DNA of 64,000 bases, from NCBI RefSeq assembly GCF_014191355.1, contig NZ_JACHWM010000021.1, forward strand, positions 1 through 64,000. The letters are read 5' to 3'. The DNA is from Methylobacterium sp. R2-1 (GTDB taxonomy: Bacteria; Pseudomonadota; Alphaproteobacteria; Rhizobiales; Beijerinckiaceae). Within the stretch, counting starts at the first letter, position 1. Each line of letters opens with the position of its first letter. The notes beneath the pieces were generated by a model, which saw only the letters and a program-made list of their open reading frames with translations, had not been told where the DNA came from and did no database searches. Shown here one piece after another: positions 41,826 to 50,612 of the stretch. A program made the position numbers and the translations under genes.

Positions 41826-42029
41826 TCAGGGTCCCTGGATCGAAAGCGCGCGTATTTTGATGTCATCCAGAGCGACTTCGTTGCCGTCCGATGTGGAGGC
41901 GCGAACGACGTAGCCGCCAGCCTGAAGCTCTGCGACCTTCTCCCAAGCGTCTGAGGCGGTCTCGACTTGGTAACTGATGGCTGGCGTTTCCTTGTTCGCG
42001 AGGTTCGCCCCGCCGATGATGTAGCCCAT
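41826..42029 (-). CDS. Small hypothetical protein, 67 aa
   Basis: MGYIIGGANLANKETPAISY, then ASDAWEKVAELQAGGYVVRA with a C-terminal beta stretch. AGGAG lies eight bases before the ATG at 42029. The same general layout (beta strand, AWE helix, GG-turn, strand) recurs in short stress-region proteins of this part of the window. Function unknown. Confidence 0.6.
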   Translation of the reverse strand: MGYIIGGANLANKETPAISYQVETASDAWEKVAELQAGGYVVRASTSDGNEVALDDIKIRALSIQGP

Positions 42030-42082
42030 AACGCACTCCTGCTTGCCGCACCTGCGGCCGGTCACGCCGTTCACCAATGCGC

Positions 42083-42451
42083 CTACACGCGCGTGAGGCT
42101 GACCTTTGCAACTCCCGAAACGCCGATGGCGCGGGCAGAGGCTTTGGACAGGTCGATCACCCGGTCGCCCACAAACGGGCCCCGGTCGTTGATGCGCACC
42201 ACCACGGAGCGTCCGTTGCTCTTGTTGGTGACCCGAACCTGGGCTCCGAAGGGCAGCGTCCGGTGGGCAGCCGTCAGCGCATGTGTGTTGAAGCGCTCGC
42301 CGTTGGCGGTGAGCCGCCCGTGAAAGCCCGGACCGTACCAAGAGGCGGCACCGGACTGCCCCGCCGCCTTCGGCGCGGCTTCGGCACCAGAAATCGTGAA
42401 GGAGCTTAAGACAGCCAAGCCAAGGACAGCAAAGCGAGCGCCCAAAATCAT
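42083..42451 (-). CDS. RlpA-like septal/cell-wall protein
   Basis: 122 residues. Signal peptide MILGARFAVLGLAVLSSFTI, then a double-psi beta-barrel with the RlpA signatures GAASWYGPGFHGRLTANGE, LPFGAQVRVTNKSNGRSV and VRINDRGPFVGDRVIDLSKA. RlpA proteins are periplasmic lytic transglycosylases or wall-binding proteins acting on peptidoglycan. This one is short: only the barrel, no SPOR domain and no lipobox Cys. Confidence 0.88.
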   Translation of the reverse strand: MILGARFAVLGLAVLSSFTISGAEAAPKAAGQSGAASWYGPGFHGRLTANGERFNTHALTAAHRTLPFGAQVRVTNKSNGRSVVVRINDRGPFVGDRVIDLSKASARAIGVSGVAKVSLTRV

Positions 42452-42712
42452 TTCCGCTTTCTCATTATTACTGATCGAGCGGCAAAATATCTTTGAATGT
42501 GACCACACTAAGGTGCGGTGCAATATGGCAGTTGAGCCACAACCTGATCACAAATTTGGCAGAGGGATTTTTTGCCTCAATTGGTCGGATGCTTCACCGG
42601 ACAACGATTGCTCGTCTCGACCGGCGTCGCGTGCTCGTGTGGGCGCGAACTCGGAATGTCAGCCCATGTCCATGCATGCTCCAGCTTCATCGTGAGCCGT
42701 TGAAGCATGCAT

Positions 42713-43012
42713 TTATGAATTGTAAGCAACAAAACATATCATGCTAGAGCTGCGTTCGCGAGCCAGCGTCTGCGCTTCCTCATCGCTTGCTGACGCGCTA
42801 TTGGAACTAGCCTGCTGGATCTCGTAGGCGTCGTACTGCGCAGCATCGCTGTCGGCATTGACGTAGCCAAAGCTGCGTGTGGGACGGCCAGCATGTCGAT
42901 CGATCAGACAAACTGCGTCTGCAGGTGAAGCCACATCACCTGCCGCGCCGAACCGAACCGTGTCGCCATAGACGCGACCTGTGGCTCTTTCGATCACGAT
43001 GAAGCGCGCCAT
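42713..43012 (-). CDS. Hypothetical protein, 99 aa
   Basis: MARFIVIERATGRVYGDTVR, then a variable middle and a Ser/Ala-rich C-terminus ending in a hydrophobic MICFVAYNS. GGGAGG precedes the ATG at 43012 by seven bases. Soluble beta-rich N-terminal half. Family not recognised. Confidence 0.55.
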   Translation of the reverse strand: MARFIVIERATGRVYGDTVRFGAAGDVASPADAVCLIDRHAGRPTRSFGYVNADSDAAQYDAYEIQQASSNSASASDEEAQTLARERSSSMICFVAYNS

Positions 43013-43122
43013 GCAGAGCCTCCCTTTCCAGATCCTGCGCCAGGGATGATCGGCTTCATACAAGGCAGTGAGCACGGTGAGGCCGGCCGGAACGTGCTGG
43101 CGATCGCTGCGGAGGTTCTGAA

Positions 43123-43431
43123 GGGCGCATCGCGGCAGCGAGAACCCTGCTATCGATGGGGCAAACCGGTCTCGCAGCTGCGGCCTCGATCTCGGTGCGC
43201 ACTTTTAAACGAATGGAGGCCAGCGAAGACCCAGCGGCAGGAATGGCTAACAACGTGCGTGCAGCGATCGCTGTACTTGAAGCAGCAGGCATCGAGTTCA
43301 TCTCCGAAACCGAAGACAGGGCAGGAGTCCGCCTCCGGAATCGCACCGACGGCACTCGGGAAGAGCACTTGGGAACGAGTTTCGCGCCTACTGCTGCCGT
43401 GGCATTCTCTGACCAAACCCGGAGGATCAGA
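43123..43431 (+). pseudogene. Xre-type HTH regulator relic, in frame with cupin gene
   Basis: The frame reads GRIAAARTLLSMGQTGLAAA, ISVRTFKRMEASEDPAAG and VRAAIAVLEAAGIEFISETE, a helix-turn-helix plus the GIEFI tail typical of small single-domain regulators. There is no start codon at the proper N-terminus. The stop is also gone, so the frame runs through LGTSFAPTAAV into the next gene's ATG without a break. Probably a decayed regulator. Confidence 0.55.
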
Positions 43432-43836
43432 ATGCTACGACGTGCGACACTCCATACTGCTGGCTGTGCCCTTGCTCTCGCGACGGTATTCCTCGTACCG
43501 GCCTGCTTTGCGCAGGAGGTGAAGCGGACCGAACTCGGACGCTCGCCGGTCTCCGGCGTAGAGGGCAAGGAGATCGTCGTTCAGCTCGTCGAGATCCCGC
43601 CAGGCGCCACGTCGCGGCGTCACTTCCACAATGGCGAGGAAGCATTCTACGTGGTCGAGGGCGGTACGGCGCAGTTGCCGGGCAAAGAGCCGAAGGAGCG
43701 CCCCGCAGGCGAGCACGGCATCAACCAGCGCGAGGTGCCGCATGCCGGCTACACCGTCGTCGGCGACAAGCCACTCAAGATCCTGTCGGTGTACGTCGTT
43801 GATACCGGCAAGCCGCTACAGGTGCCGGTGCCTTAA
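43432..43836 (+). CDS. Exported cupin-domain protein
   Basis: 134 residues. GGAGG lies seven bases before the ATG at 43432. A signal peptide (LHTAGCALALATVFLVPACF, AQ) precedes a single cupin barrel: IPPGATSRRHFHNGEEAFYV gives the metal-binding His/Glu set, and GEHGINQREVPHAG the second His. Such proteins are small metal-dependent enzymes or binding proteins in the periplasm; substrate unknown. Confidence 0.8.
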   Translation: MLRRATLHTAGCALALATVFLVPACFAQEVKRTELGRSPVSGVEGKEIVVQLVEIPPGATSRRHFHNGEEAFYVVEGGTAQLPGKEPKERPAGEHGINQREVPHAGYTVVGDKPLKILSVYVVDTGKPLQVPVP

Positions 43837-44451
43837 GGCACACCGGGCATGGTCCCAGGGCGGCAGACACTCACTCGTACATACCGCGGGGTCTCTCCCT
43901 TGAGACGGCCGCTCGATACCTCCGTATCCCCACCGGACTATTCGACAAATTGCTTCAGCAGAGGCAGTTGCCTGGCCCCCGGCCCCTAAACGGAACGGCT
44001 GTGTCGGATCGGAATCAGCTCGATCAGTCTCCGAAACTTTTCCGGCCGTCGAGGGCAGCGCAGTTTCAGGTTCGCGCGGCCTAACAGACGGAGATTGCCA
44101 TCGCATCAGCGTACCAGCGCGTCAGTATGCCGTTCAAGTTCTGGCGCGCGGACAGATCCGCCGGTGATAGTCGGCCATCCACATAGGCAAACGACGCGGC
44201 ACCGATGATGAGTGCGGGCGCTATATGGCAGCCGGCTGGATCGGTGCTATCGCGAGGCCACTGTGATAGCTCGCCTTTTCACGCTCGAAACGCTCACGAA
44301 ATGAAACGCAAAAGAGTACAAATCGATCAATTCAATCATCTCAAATGCCTAGCAGCGCGTTTACGGCGCTTTAAACCAAGAAATGCATTGTGCGATGAAA
44401 GGGCCGAGCCGGTGTGGGTTCGAAAGGTAAAAAACTTAGATCTAATATCGT
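43837..44451. other. Intergenic, possible minus-strand fragment
   Basis: A minus-strand frame ending near 44090 (LSPADLSARQNLNGILTRWY) looks faintly protein-like but has no clear start. The AT-rich 44290-44450 segment is probably the promoter region of the following GGDEF-EAL gene. Confidence 0.3.
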
Positions 44452-46815
44452 ATGCTTTCCCATGGGGTATCTGTGTCACGTGAGATGCTTATTTCCTTCC
44501 TGATCGATACTAATCGTGGATACGACGCTCTCGATGCAAACTTGAGGGCGCGCGTACGTGTGGAGCAGCTCGACGTTGCTCTCCGTCTCATTCCTTTCAC
44601 TGTCCTCGTCAGCCTCAGCGTCGTCCAAGTCATCGTCTACCTGTTCTGGAATTCTGCCAATAGCACCTACCTGGCCGCGCTTGAGGCGGCCATTCTGCCG
44701 CTGACGATCGTTGTACTCCAACAGTGCTGGCTCTGGCGTTCGCGCCCTAAGCCGCGCGAAGTAACCGTATCGTTCATCCGTCGCGCCGTCTTGGTCGCAT
44801 ATGCGTATGGCTGTCTCCTGGCTTCGATCCCGATCATGCTGTTTGCAGGAGCAAATCCGGACGGACGCCTCCTTATTGCCGCAAGCTGTGCAGGGCTCAT
44901 CGCAACAGGCATGAGCGCAGCCGTGCTGCCACGAGTTGCCATCAGCTTTTCCAGCCTCATCATCGCTGGATCTTTCTTCGGGTTAGCGACAACGGGAGAG
45001 CGCTTTTACACGTACGTCGCTATCCTTCTTGCGTTCTATGCAGCCTTTATCTGCTTCACAATCCTGCACTTCAGCCGCCTTTTGAAGATGCGTGTCATTG
45101 CGCAGATTGACCTAGAGCGTCAGCAGGAATTCACTAATCTACTGCTCAATGAATTCGAGGAGAATGCCAGCGACTGGCTCTGGGAAACAAACGCTGAGCT
45201 TCGCCTTCAGCATGTTTCGCCAAGGTTGGCCGAGGTCGCCCGTTCATCGGAGCGGCAGCTTCACGGTTTGCCTCTGGAACAACTGCTGCTGCCCGCTGTC
45301 GCTCCGCCCGCTGGGCATCCGAGCACCGTTCTTTGGAACTGCATCGCGGAACGCCGCACATTCCGCAATCTCATCCTCCCGCTCAACATCGCGGGTGAAC
45401 AGCGCACTTGGGAGTTGAGTGGAAAGCCGACCTTCACCAACGGTGTCAGCTTTTCAGGGTATCGTGGTGTCGGGTCCGATGTAACGGAGAAGCGGCGCTC
45501 AGAGGAGCGCTTGTCATATCTTGCGCTGCATGATCCGCTGACAGACCTCCCGAACCGGGTCCAGTTTCAGCAGCTTCTGGAAGCCGCGCGCGAGCAGCTC
45601 GAAGCGGGCGAGCGATTTGCGGTGCTTGCGCTGGATCTCGACGAATTCAAGAGCGTGAACGACACGTTCGGGCATGCAGCTGGCGACGGGCTTTTAAGGG
45701 CTGTTGCCGAACGTTTGCGGCGCTTTGCGTCCCCCGATGTACAGCTCGCCCGCCTTGCAGGGGACGAGTTCGCTGTTCTAGCGATCGGGTCAGCGGCGCG
45801 GGATCGCCACGCGATCGCACTGCTCGCGAGCGACATCGTCGCGGCGATCGCCTCGCCTTTTACCATCAGCGGCATTCGGGTCAGCGTAGGTGTCAGTATT
45901 GGCATTGCTATCGCCCCCCAAGACGGCTGTGTGGAGATCATGCGGCGAGCCGATCTCGCACTTTACCGAACGAAGGGCGAGGGACGGAACGGATACCGCT
46001 TTTACGAAGCCGAGATGGACGAGCGGATCGAGGCACGACGTGCGTTGTCCACAGAGCTGCGGGGCGCCCTCGAGCGGAACGAGTTCCTCCTCTACTTTCA
46101 ACCCATCGTGACGCGAGAGGGCCGTATCCGAGGCTTCGAAGCTCTCGTGCGCTGGATGCATCCAAAACGCGGCTTCGTCTCGCCCGCGGAATTCATCCCG
46201 CTGGCCGAAGAAACAGGCGTTATCATACCATTAGGAGAGTGGATCCTGCAGCAGGCCTGCGCGACCGCAGCGGGATGGCCTAACGGCATCAGCGTCGCCG
46301 TCAACCTGTCACCGATCCAGTTCCGCCACTCCGATCTGCCGCTTCTGGTGAGTTCCGCGCTGCAGGAGAGCGGCTTGGCCGCCTCGCGGCTGGAGCTGGA
46401 AGTCACAGAGTCAGTGTTTCTTGAGGCAACTCCAGCCATCAAAACAGCACTCGCCAAACTCCGCGATTTGGGCGTGCGGCTTTCCCTCGACGATTTCGGA
46501 ACTGGCTATTCTAGCTTGAGCTATCTCCGCCGACTTGCCTTCGACAAGATCAAGATCGACCAGTGTTTCGTCAGAGACCTTCCGCACGAGCAAAGCGGCG
46601 CAGCAATCGTCCGCGCGATCATTGATCTCGCGACAAGCCTCAAGATGACGGTGGTTGCTGAAGGCGTCGACACCGAGGCGCAACGCCGGTTCCTTCTGAG
46701 CCTGGGCTGCCACGAGCTTCAAGGCTACCTGTTCAGCAGACCCGTACCTGCCGAGGAGGCCCATGCCCTAGCGAACCAAAAAGGACTTCGGCGGGAGACA
46801 ATTCATGCCGCGTGA
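44452..46815 (+). CDS. Membrane-bound GGDEF-EAL cyclic-di-GMP enzyme
   Basis: 787 residues. An N-terminal membrane domain of about six helices (residues 45-200) is followed by a PAS-like region (LLNEFEENASDWLWETNAEL), a GGDEF domain and an EAL domain. The GGDEF site reads RLAGDEF, a tolerated variant. The EAL domain has intact EALVRW, the metal-binding EVTESVFLE and DDFGTGYSSLSYLRRL, and the catalytic KIKIDQCFV. Phosphodiesterase activity looks intact; cyclase activity is possible. Start at 44452 is uncertain; an in-frame ATG at 44485 (MLISFLID) is an alternative. It converges on the transporter-thioesterase fusion gene. Confidence 0.9.
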   Translation: MLSHGVSVSREMLISFLIDTNRGYDALDANLRARVRVEQLDVALRLIPFTVLVSLSVVQVIVYLFWNSANSTYLAALEAAILPLTIVVLQQCWLWRSRPKPREVTVSFIRRAVLVAYAYGCLLASIPIMLFAGANPDGRLLIAASCAGLIATGMSAAVLPRVAISFSSLIIAGSFFGLATTGERFYTYVAILLAFYAAFICFTILHFSRLLKMRVIAQIDLERQQEFTNLLLNEFEENASDWLWETNAELRLQHVSPRLAEVARSSERQLHGLPLEQLLLPAVAPPAGHPSTVLWNCIAERRTFRNLILPLNIAGEQRTWELSGKPTFTNGVSFSGYRGVGSDVTEKRRSEERLSYLALHDPLTDLPNRVQFQQLLEAAREQLEAGERFAVLALDLDEFKSVNDTFGHAAGDGLLRAVAERLRRFASPDVQLARLAGDEFAVLAIGSAARDRHAIALLASDIVAAIASPFTISGIRVSVGVSIGIAIAPQDGCVEIMRRADLALYRTKGEGRNGYRFYEAEMDERIEARRALSTELRGALERNEFLLYFQPIVTREGRIRGFEALVRWMHPKRGFVSPAEFIPLAEETGVIIPLGEWILQQACATAAGWPNGISVAVNLSPIQFRHSDLPLLVSSALQESGLAASRLELEVTESVFLEATPAIKTALAKLRDLGVRLSLDDFGTGYSSLSYLRRLAFDKIKIDQCFVRDLPHEQSGAAIVRAIIDLATSLKMTVVAEGVDTEAQRRFLLSLGCHELQGYLFSRPVPAEEAHALANQKGLRRETIHAA

Positions 46816-46821
46816 GGAAGC

Positions 46822-48630
46822 TTAGACGCTGAGGCTGGTGGCTCCCAATGGGCTCGGCACGGATGAGGCCGCGTGCGGGGAGCTCTTGGGCCAATAGGGA
46901 AGAAAGCCCTCGATGATGGTCCGCGGGATGTCCAGCGGGCGATACTGTACCGTATCTACGAACATCAGCGACTGCTCCCCTCGACCGAGCAGCCCATTGA
47001 GTCCGCTATGGATTTCATGTGCCAGCGTCACGAACTTTCGGTTGTGGCTGGCGATGCGGATACGAACTGTGATGGGCTCGAACTCGGCGGCCTCTCGCCG
47101 GAAATCATGCTGGAACGATTTCGTCAGCACATAGAATTCAGTCGACTTCAAGTCGAAATCGGGCATGCAAGTGTTGAAGAACAGCTCTCTCGCCTTCCCG
47201 ACCCAGCGGACGTAATTCGCGAAATAGACGTTTCCGACAGAATTGGTGTCGTCATAGGTCGGCGTCAAATTCAAAACGAACCACTGTCCGTCGAAGCCGT
47301 GTGAGGCGACCGCCTCATCTCGGGCCACGGATACCACCACGGTCTTCGCAGTGGGCTCGTCTGCCGGTGCCGGCACGGGTGTCGCCGGCTTACCACCCAA
47401 TCCGAGCAGATCTGCCATCATCGGCAGTGCACCGATGAGCCCTATAAGCGGCGCTATGGCCAAGTACGCCCAGTTTGGCTCGATGTAGCCGCTCAGGAAA
47501 ACGAGACAGGAGGCCAGACCGATCATGTAGCTGAGGACCGGGTCGTAGCGCCGGGACGCTCCGAGTGTCTCGCAGACGAGGCAGGCTGCCCCTCCGACGA
47601 GGATCGTCGCGAAGGGCACCATCAGGTACATCAGCGACAGATTGAGTTGGTTCGCAACAACCGCAGTAGTGAAAGCCGCAAGCAGGATCCAGATCGGAGA
47701 TGACACCAGAGACGCCGGCACGAAGGCGAGGAGCGGTGAGTTGCTGCGCGTTGTAATGGCCGTCATGAGCCAGCGAGTCGCGCAGTAGAAGCTGTCGATC
47801 GTGGTCGCAGCCGCCACGGCCGTCCAGATCAGAAACGCAACCGTCACGCCGGCAAGAGGATTTCGCGCGGTTGCCTGCGCCACTGCGGCATACGCTCCGG
47901 GCAAGCCATCGAACGACAGGACTGGTTCACCAAGGCCCGCCGCGGAAGCGAGCAGAGCATTGATCGTTAGCAGGCCGACAAAGATGATCGCGCCGGACGC
48001 ATAGGCCATCCGGACGGAAGCGCCCGCGCGTTGGATCTCGACCGCGCGTTGCCACTGCTGCACGTCCATCCACGGGCCGAGCAGAAAGCCTACGAGCGAG
48101 GGAAGCGCCAGACCGTAGAATCGCTCGTCAAAGGACGACAGCGGAACTCCTGGACTGCTGAAATCGCTCGCCAGCCTGACCAGCGCCACGATGCCCGCGC
48201 ACACACCGACGATCAAGGCAACGCCATGCAGGACCTTGATGCTTCGAAGCGGGATCGCATGTCCAATGGAGCACGCCACAAGGACGAGCGCGATCACGCC
48301 AAACACAGTATCTCGCCCAAACACAGGCGTCCAAGCGTATGTGGCAAATCCGAAGATTGTGATTGCAACTGCTAGGAACTGGCAAGCGAGGAACAGGACG
48401 GCGTAGGGCCCCTGAATAGTGGCCATGATTTTGTCTGGACTTCGTCCCGGTGCTCCGAGGACCCAACCAAACAGACCGAGTCCAGCAGCGTTCGGCAAGG
48501 CAAAGGCAAGAAAGCCGAGCCATCCGTATGTCAGGGTAACATGGATTGCATAGAAGAAGCCGAGCCCCCAAAACCATGACAGAGCGATCGTTGGCGCCCA
48601 AGTCGCTGAGCGAAGGAACTGAGACGACAT
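46822..48630 (-). CDS. Multi-pass transporter-like protein fused to enediyne-type hotdog thioesterase
   Basis: 602 residues. Residues 1-415 are about 12 hydrophobic helices, with GPWMDVQQWQRAVEIQRAG in the middle, a layout that recalls the sodium:solute symporter fold. Residues 440-580 form a 4HBT hotdog domain: TYDDTNSVGNVYFANYVRWV, then KARELFFNTCMP. The usual catalytic Asp of YbgC/4HBT enzymes is Asn here (DTN-x-x-GNVYF), as in the enediyne polyketide thioesterases (CalE7/SgcE10 type). The single frame, with no internal start and a continuous linker (PATPVPAPADEPTAK), argues for a real fusion. It could couple export or import of a lipid-like product to its release from a carrier; this is inference. 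No polyketide synthase is nearby. Confidence 0.8.
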   Translation of the reverse strand: MSSQFLRSATWAPTIALSWFWGLGFFYAIHVTLTYGWLGFLAFALPNAAGLGLFGWVLGAPGRSPDKIMATIQGPYAVLFLACQFLAVAITIFGFATYAWTPVFGRDTVFGVIALVLVACSIGHAIPLRSIKVLHGVALIVGVCAGIVALVRLASDFSSPGVPLSSFDERFYGLALPSLVGFLLGPWMDVQQWQRAVEIQRAGASVRMAYASGAIIFVGLLTINALLASAAGLGEPVLSFDGLPGAYAAVAQATARNPLAGVTVAFLIWTAVAAATTIDSFYCATRWLMTAITTRSNSPLLAFVPASLVSSPIWILLAAFTTAVVANQLNLSLMYLMVPFATILVGGAACLVCETLGASRRYDPVLSYMIGLASCLVFLSGYIEPNWAYLAIAPLIGLIGALPMMADLLGLGGKPATPVPAPADEPTAKTVVVSVARDEAVASHGFDGQWFVLNLTPTYDDTNSVGNVYFANYVRWVGKARELFFNTCMPDFDLKSTEFYVLTKSFQHDFRREAAEFEPITVRIRIASHNRKFVTLAHEIHSGLNGLLGRGEQSLMFVDTVQYRPLDIPRTIIEGFLPYWPKSSPHAASSVPSPLGATSLSV

Positions 48631-49068
48631 TTTGTCTTACGAGCCCGTGATGCGTACCCGAACCTAGCGAACGGAATCGGCTGCGGGAATATGAAAACGT
48701 CAGGAGAGGCCTTGGAAAGATCCGAGCCCTGTTGCAACGCCCGGCCGATCCACGCCGCACCTTCTGGCTGTGAATCATTTTCCCGCCTGAGGTAAGTCCA
48801 AAGCGACCAGGTTCACTCCATCCTGTCACGTTCAGGCCTTTGCTGTCACGCAGCCGCTCGCTGCGGGCCACGGCAGCCTAGCGCTCTTCAATCGAGCTAA
48901 GCCTCAGTTAAATCTCGATAATCTGCATTCTAGGAAGCTTCGTCCTGCTCTGGTCGAAATAGAGGTGAAAGAGTGAAGCTGCGGCTATATCGTATCACGT
49001 TGCGTGCCGAGAGCCGACCTGCCGGAACGGTCGCTTCACTCGGCGCTCCGGCTTGGCAGAGGGGTTCC
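48631..49068. other. No convincing gene
   Basis: Upstream region of the fusion gene. A GTG frame at 48973 joins the next small gene in frame, but its extra 32 residues look non-coding. No terminator or repeat seen. Confidence 0.35.
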
Positions 49069-49254
49069 ATGAACCCGGAAGCTGGCGACCTGAAAAACAA
49101 GAAGAGGACACGACTGGCAGGTTGGCCGAAGCCATCGCCGGAGATCGTCCAGCTCGTGCGCTCTCTCGCGACCGACGACGTGCGCCGCGGTCATGCGTCC
49201 GCGACTGAAATACTGCGTCGCCAGAGGAGAGCCAACGATGGTGGCACCAGCTGA
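49069..49254 (+). CDS. Small basic hypothetical protein upstream of integrase relic
   Basis: 61 residues, Lys/Arg-rich, beginning MNPEAGDLKNKKRTRLAG. GAGGGG lies before the ATG. Its last 17 bases overlap the start of the integrase relic, which looks like operon-style coupling, so it may be an element-encoded accessory protein. No domain recognised. Confidence 0.45.
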   Translation: MNPEAGDLKNKKRTRLAGWPKPSPEIVQLVRSLATDDVRRGHASATEILRRQRRANDGGTS

Positions 49255-49690
49255 CGCCATGCCCATCGAGGCCCTAGCTGGATACAGCGCGCTTCTGCCC
49301 GACGAGGCGGCAGAACGGGTCCGGGCTTACCAGCGGGACAGCAAGGCTGAAGCGACGGTCCGGGCTCATTCCGTCGGATTGGCGAGAGTTTCAGGCCTGG
49401 TGCGGCCGTACTGGCGTCTCATCCACGCCCGCGAGCCCGGATGCGGGAGCCGCCTTCCTCGTCGCGGAAGCGGAGGCCTGGCGCTCAGCCTCGACCATCG
49501 GACGGCTCTGCGCCGCAATCCGATATGCACACAAGCTCGCTCAGCAGCCAGGCCCCACCGACGACGAGGAGGTGAGGACTACGATTAAAGGCATCCGGCG
49601 ACTGATTGGCGTGGCTCCGAAGCAGAAGGCTGCCGCCACGGCCGAGACCAGCTCGGAAAGTGACCGGGTTGCGCAAGCTCATGTCGTACG
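49238..49690 (+). pseudogene. Tyrosine recombinase relic (core-binding domain, frameshifted)
   Basis: From an ATG at 49238 with GAGGAG before it the frame reads ALAGYSALLPDEAAERVRAY. It then shifts near 49370 to SDWREFQAWCGRTGVSSTPA, AWRSASTIGRLCAAIRYAHK and TTIKGIRRLIGVAPKQKAAA. This is the N-terminal core-binding domain of a phage-type integrase. The catalytic domain is absent. It is the fourth recombinase relic in the window and the only one that keeps an N-terminus. Confidence 0.8.
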
Positions 49691-49930
49691 ATCCCGAAGC
49701 TGATCGAAGAGCTGCATCAGTTCCTCGTCGTAGTCGTCCATCTCATCGCCAACGGGCAGGGCAAATTCCTCTACGGCCCCGTCCGCCTTGCGGATGATGC
49801 ACCACGCCGCCATTCCGGGCTCCGGTGGGACCGGCCACGCCTGGAACTCAGCGGGTGACTGACGGCGCAGGCGGAACTCCCGATCCGGGTTGTTGTGGAA
49901 CCACTGGCTGTCGAGTTCGGTGGGGAACAT
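49679..49930 (-). CDS. Hypothetical protein, 83 aa
   Basis: MFPTELDSQWFHNNPDREFR at the N-terminus, a WCIIRKADGAVEEFALPVGD beta hairpin and an acidic C-terminus. The well-defined protein-like texture supports coding. It overlaps the end of the integrase relic on the other strand. Function unknown. Confidence 0.6.
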   Translation of the reverse strand: MFPTELDSQWFHNNPDREFRLRRQSPAEFQAWPVPPEPGMAAWCIIRKADGAVEEFALPVGDEMDDYDEELMQLFDQLRDRTT

Positions 49931-49939
49931 CGCGGCTCC

Positions 49940-50185
49940 TCAGGCTAAGGGCGGGTTGGTAACCGCGAACTCGATCATTTCGTCATCAGGCGCGGCTGGC
50001 CGATCGGTCGGCGGCACGATTCTCATGGTTGGGTGCCCTGCCCTACGCTCCGATCCGGAATGCGCCATCAGCGTGAAGCTCGGGTGTACCGTGACGGCGT
50101 CTCTGCGAACCAGTGTGACCGCATCCAAAAGAGGCCCACCTGCTTCATTTTCGATGAAACAACCGGCGCGCCGCTCGACGTCCAA
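49940..50185 (-). CDS. Hypothetical protein, 81 aa
   Basis: Soluble; begins MDVERRAGCFIENEAGGPLL and contains two beta-like stretches. Nine bases separate it from the next gene on the same strand, suggesting co-transcription. Family unknown. Confidence 0.45.
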   Translation of the reverse strand: MDVERRAGCFIENEAGGPLLDAVTLVRRDAVTVHPSFTLMAHSGSERRAGHPTMRIVPPTDRPAAPDDEMIEFAVTNPPLA

Positions 50186-50198
50186 AATACATTCTGAA

Positions 50199-50495
50199 TT
50201 ACATGCTTGATGCTCCCAGCGTGTGGATCAGCGTGAGCTTGGGTCGTCTACGACCTGTCAGAAACGTCACCTCTGCCCATGCTTTATCGCTCCGGACGAC
50301 GTGAACCCGGTAGCCCATCTGCGTGGCAAGGGTTCGAGCCTGTTCAAGGGAGGCACTGGAGAGCTGCAGCGTGAACTCGCCGCGTCCGCTGGCAAGGTTC
50401 ACGGCCAGGATACCGATCTCAACGCCCTCGTTGAACTCTCCGTCCCGCCCAGGGAAGCGAAGACGTAGGCCATCCTCGACATGAATAAAGCGCAT
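50199..50495 (-). CDS. Hypothetical protein, 98 aa
   Basis: MRFIHVEDGLRLRFPGRDGE, then LAVNLASGRGEFTLQLSSAS and a C-terminal beta stretch. GAGG lies about ten bases before the ATG at 50495; an upstream in-frame ATG at 50531 is less likely. First of three co-directional small genes. Function unknown. Confidence 0.5.
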   Translation of the reverse strand: MRFIHVEDGLRLRFPGRDGEFNEGVEIGILAVNLASGRGEFTLQLSSASLEQARTLATQMGYRVHVVRSDKAWAEVTFLTGRRRPKLTLIHTLGASSM

Positions 50496-50612
50496 TGCGG
50501 CACAGCCTCGAAAGGCTGCATCGCAACGCATTTATGCTTAAGAAAGTCCTAGCATCTCATAAGTAGGGCGCAGGATGCTCAGGTGCTGTGGGATCTCCGC
50601 CGCAACGATTGC

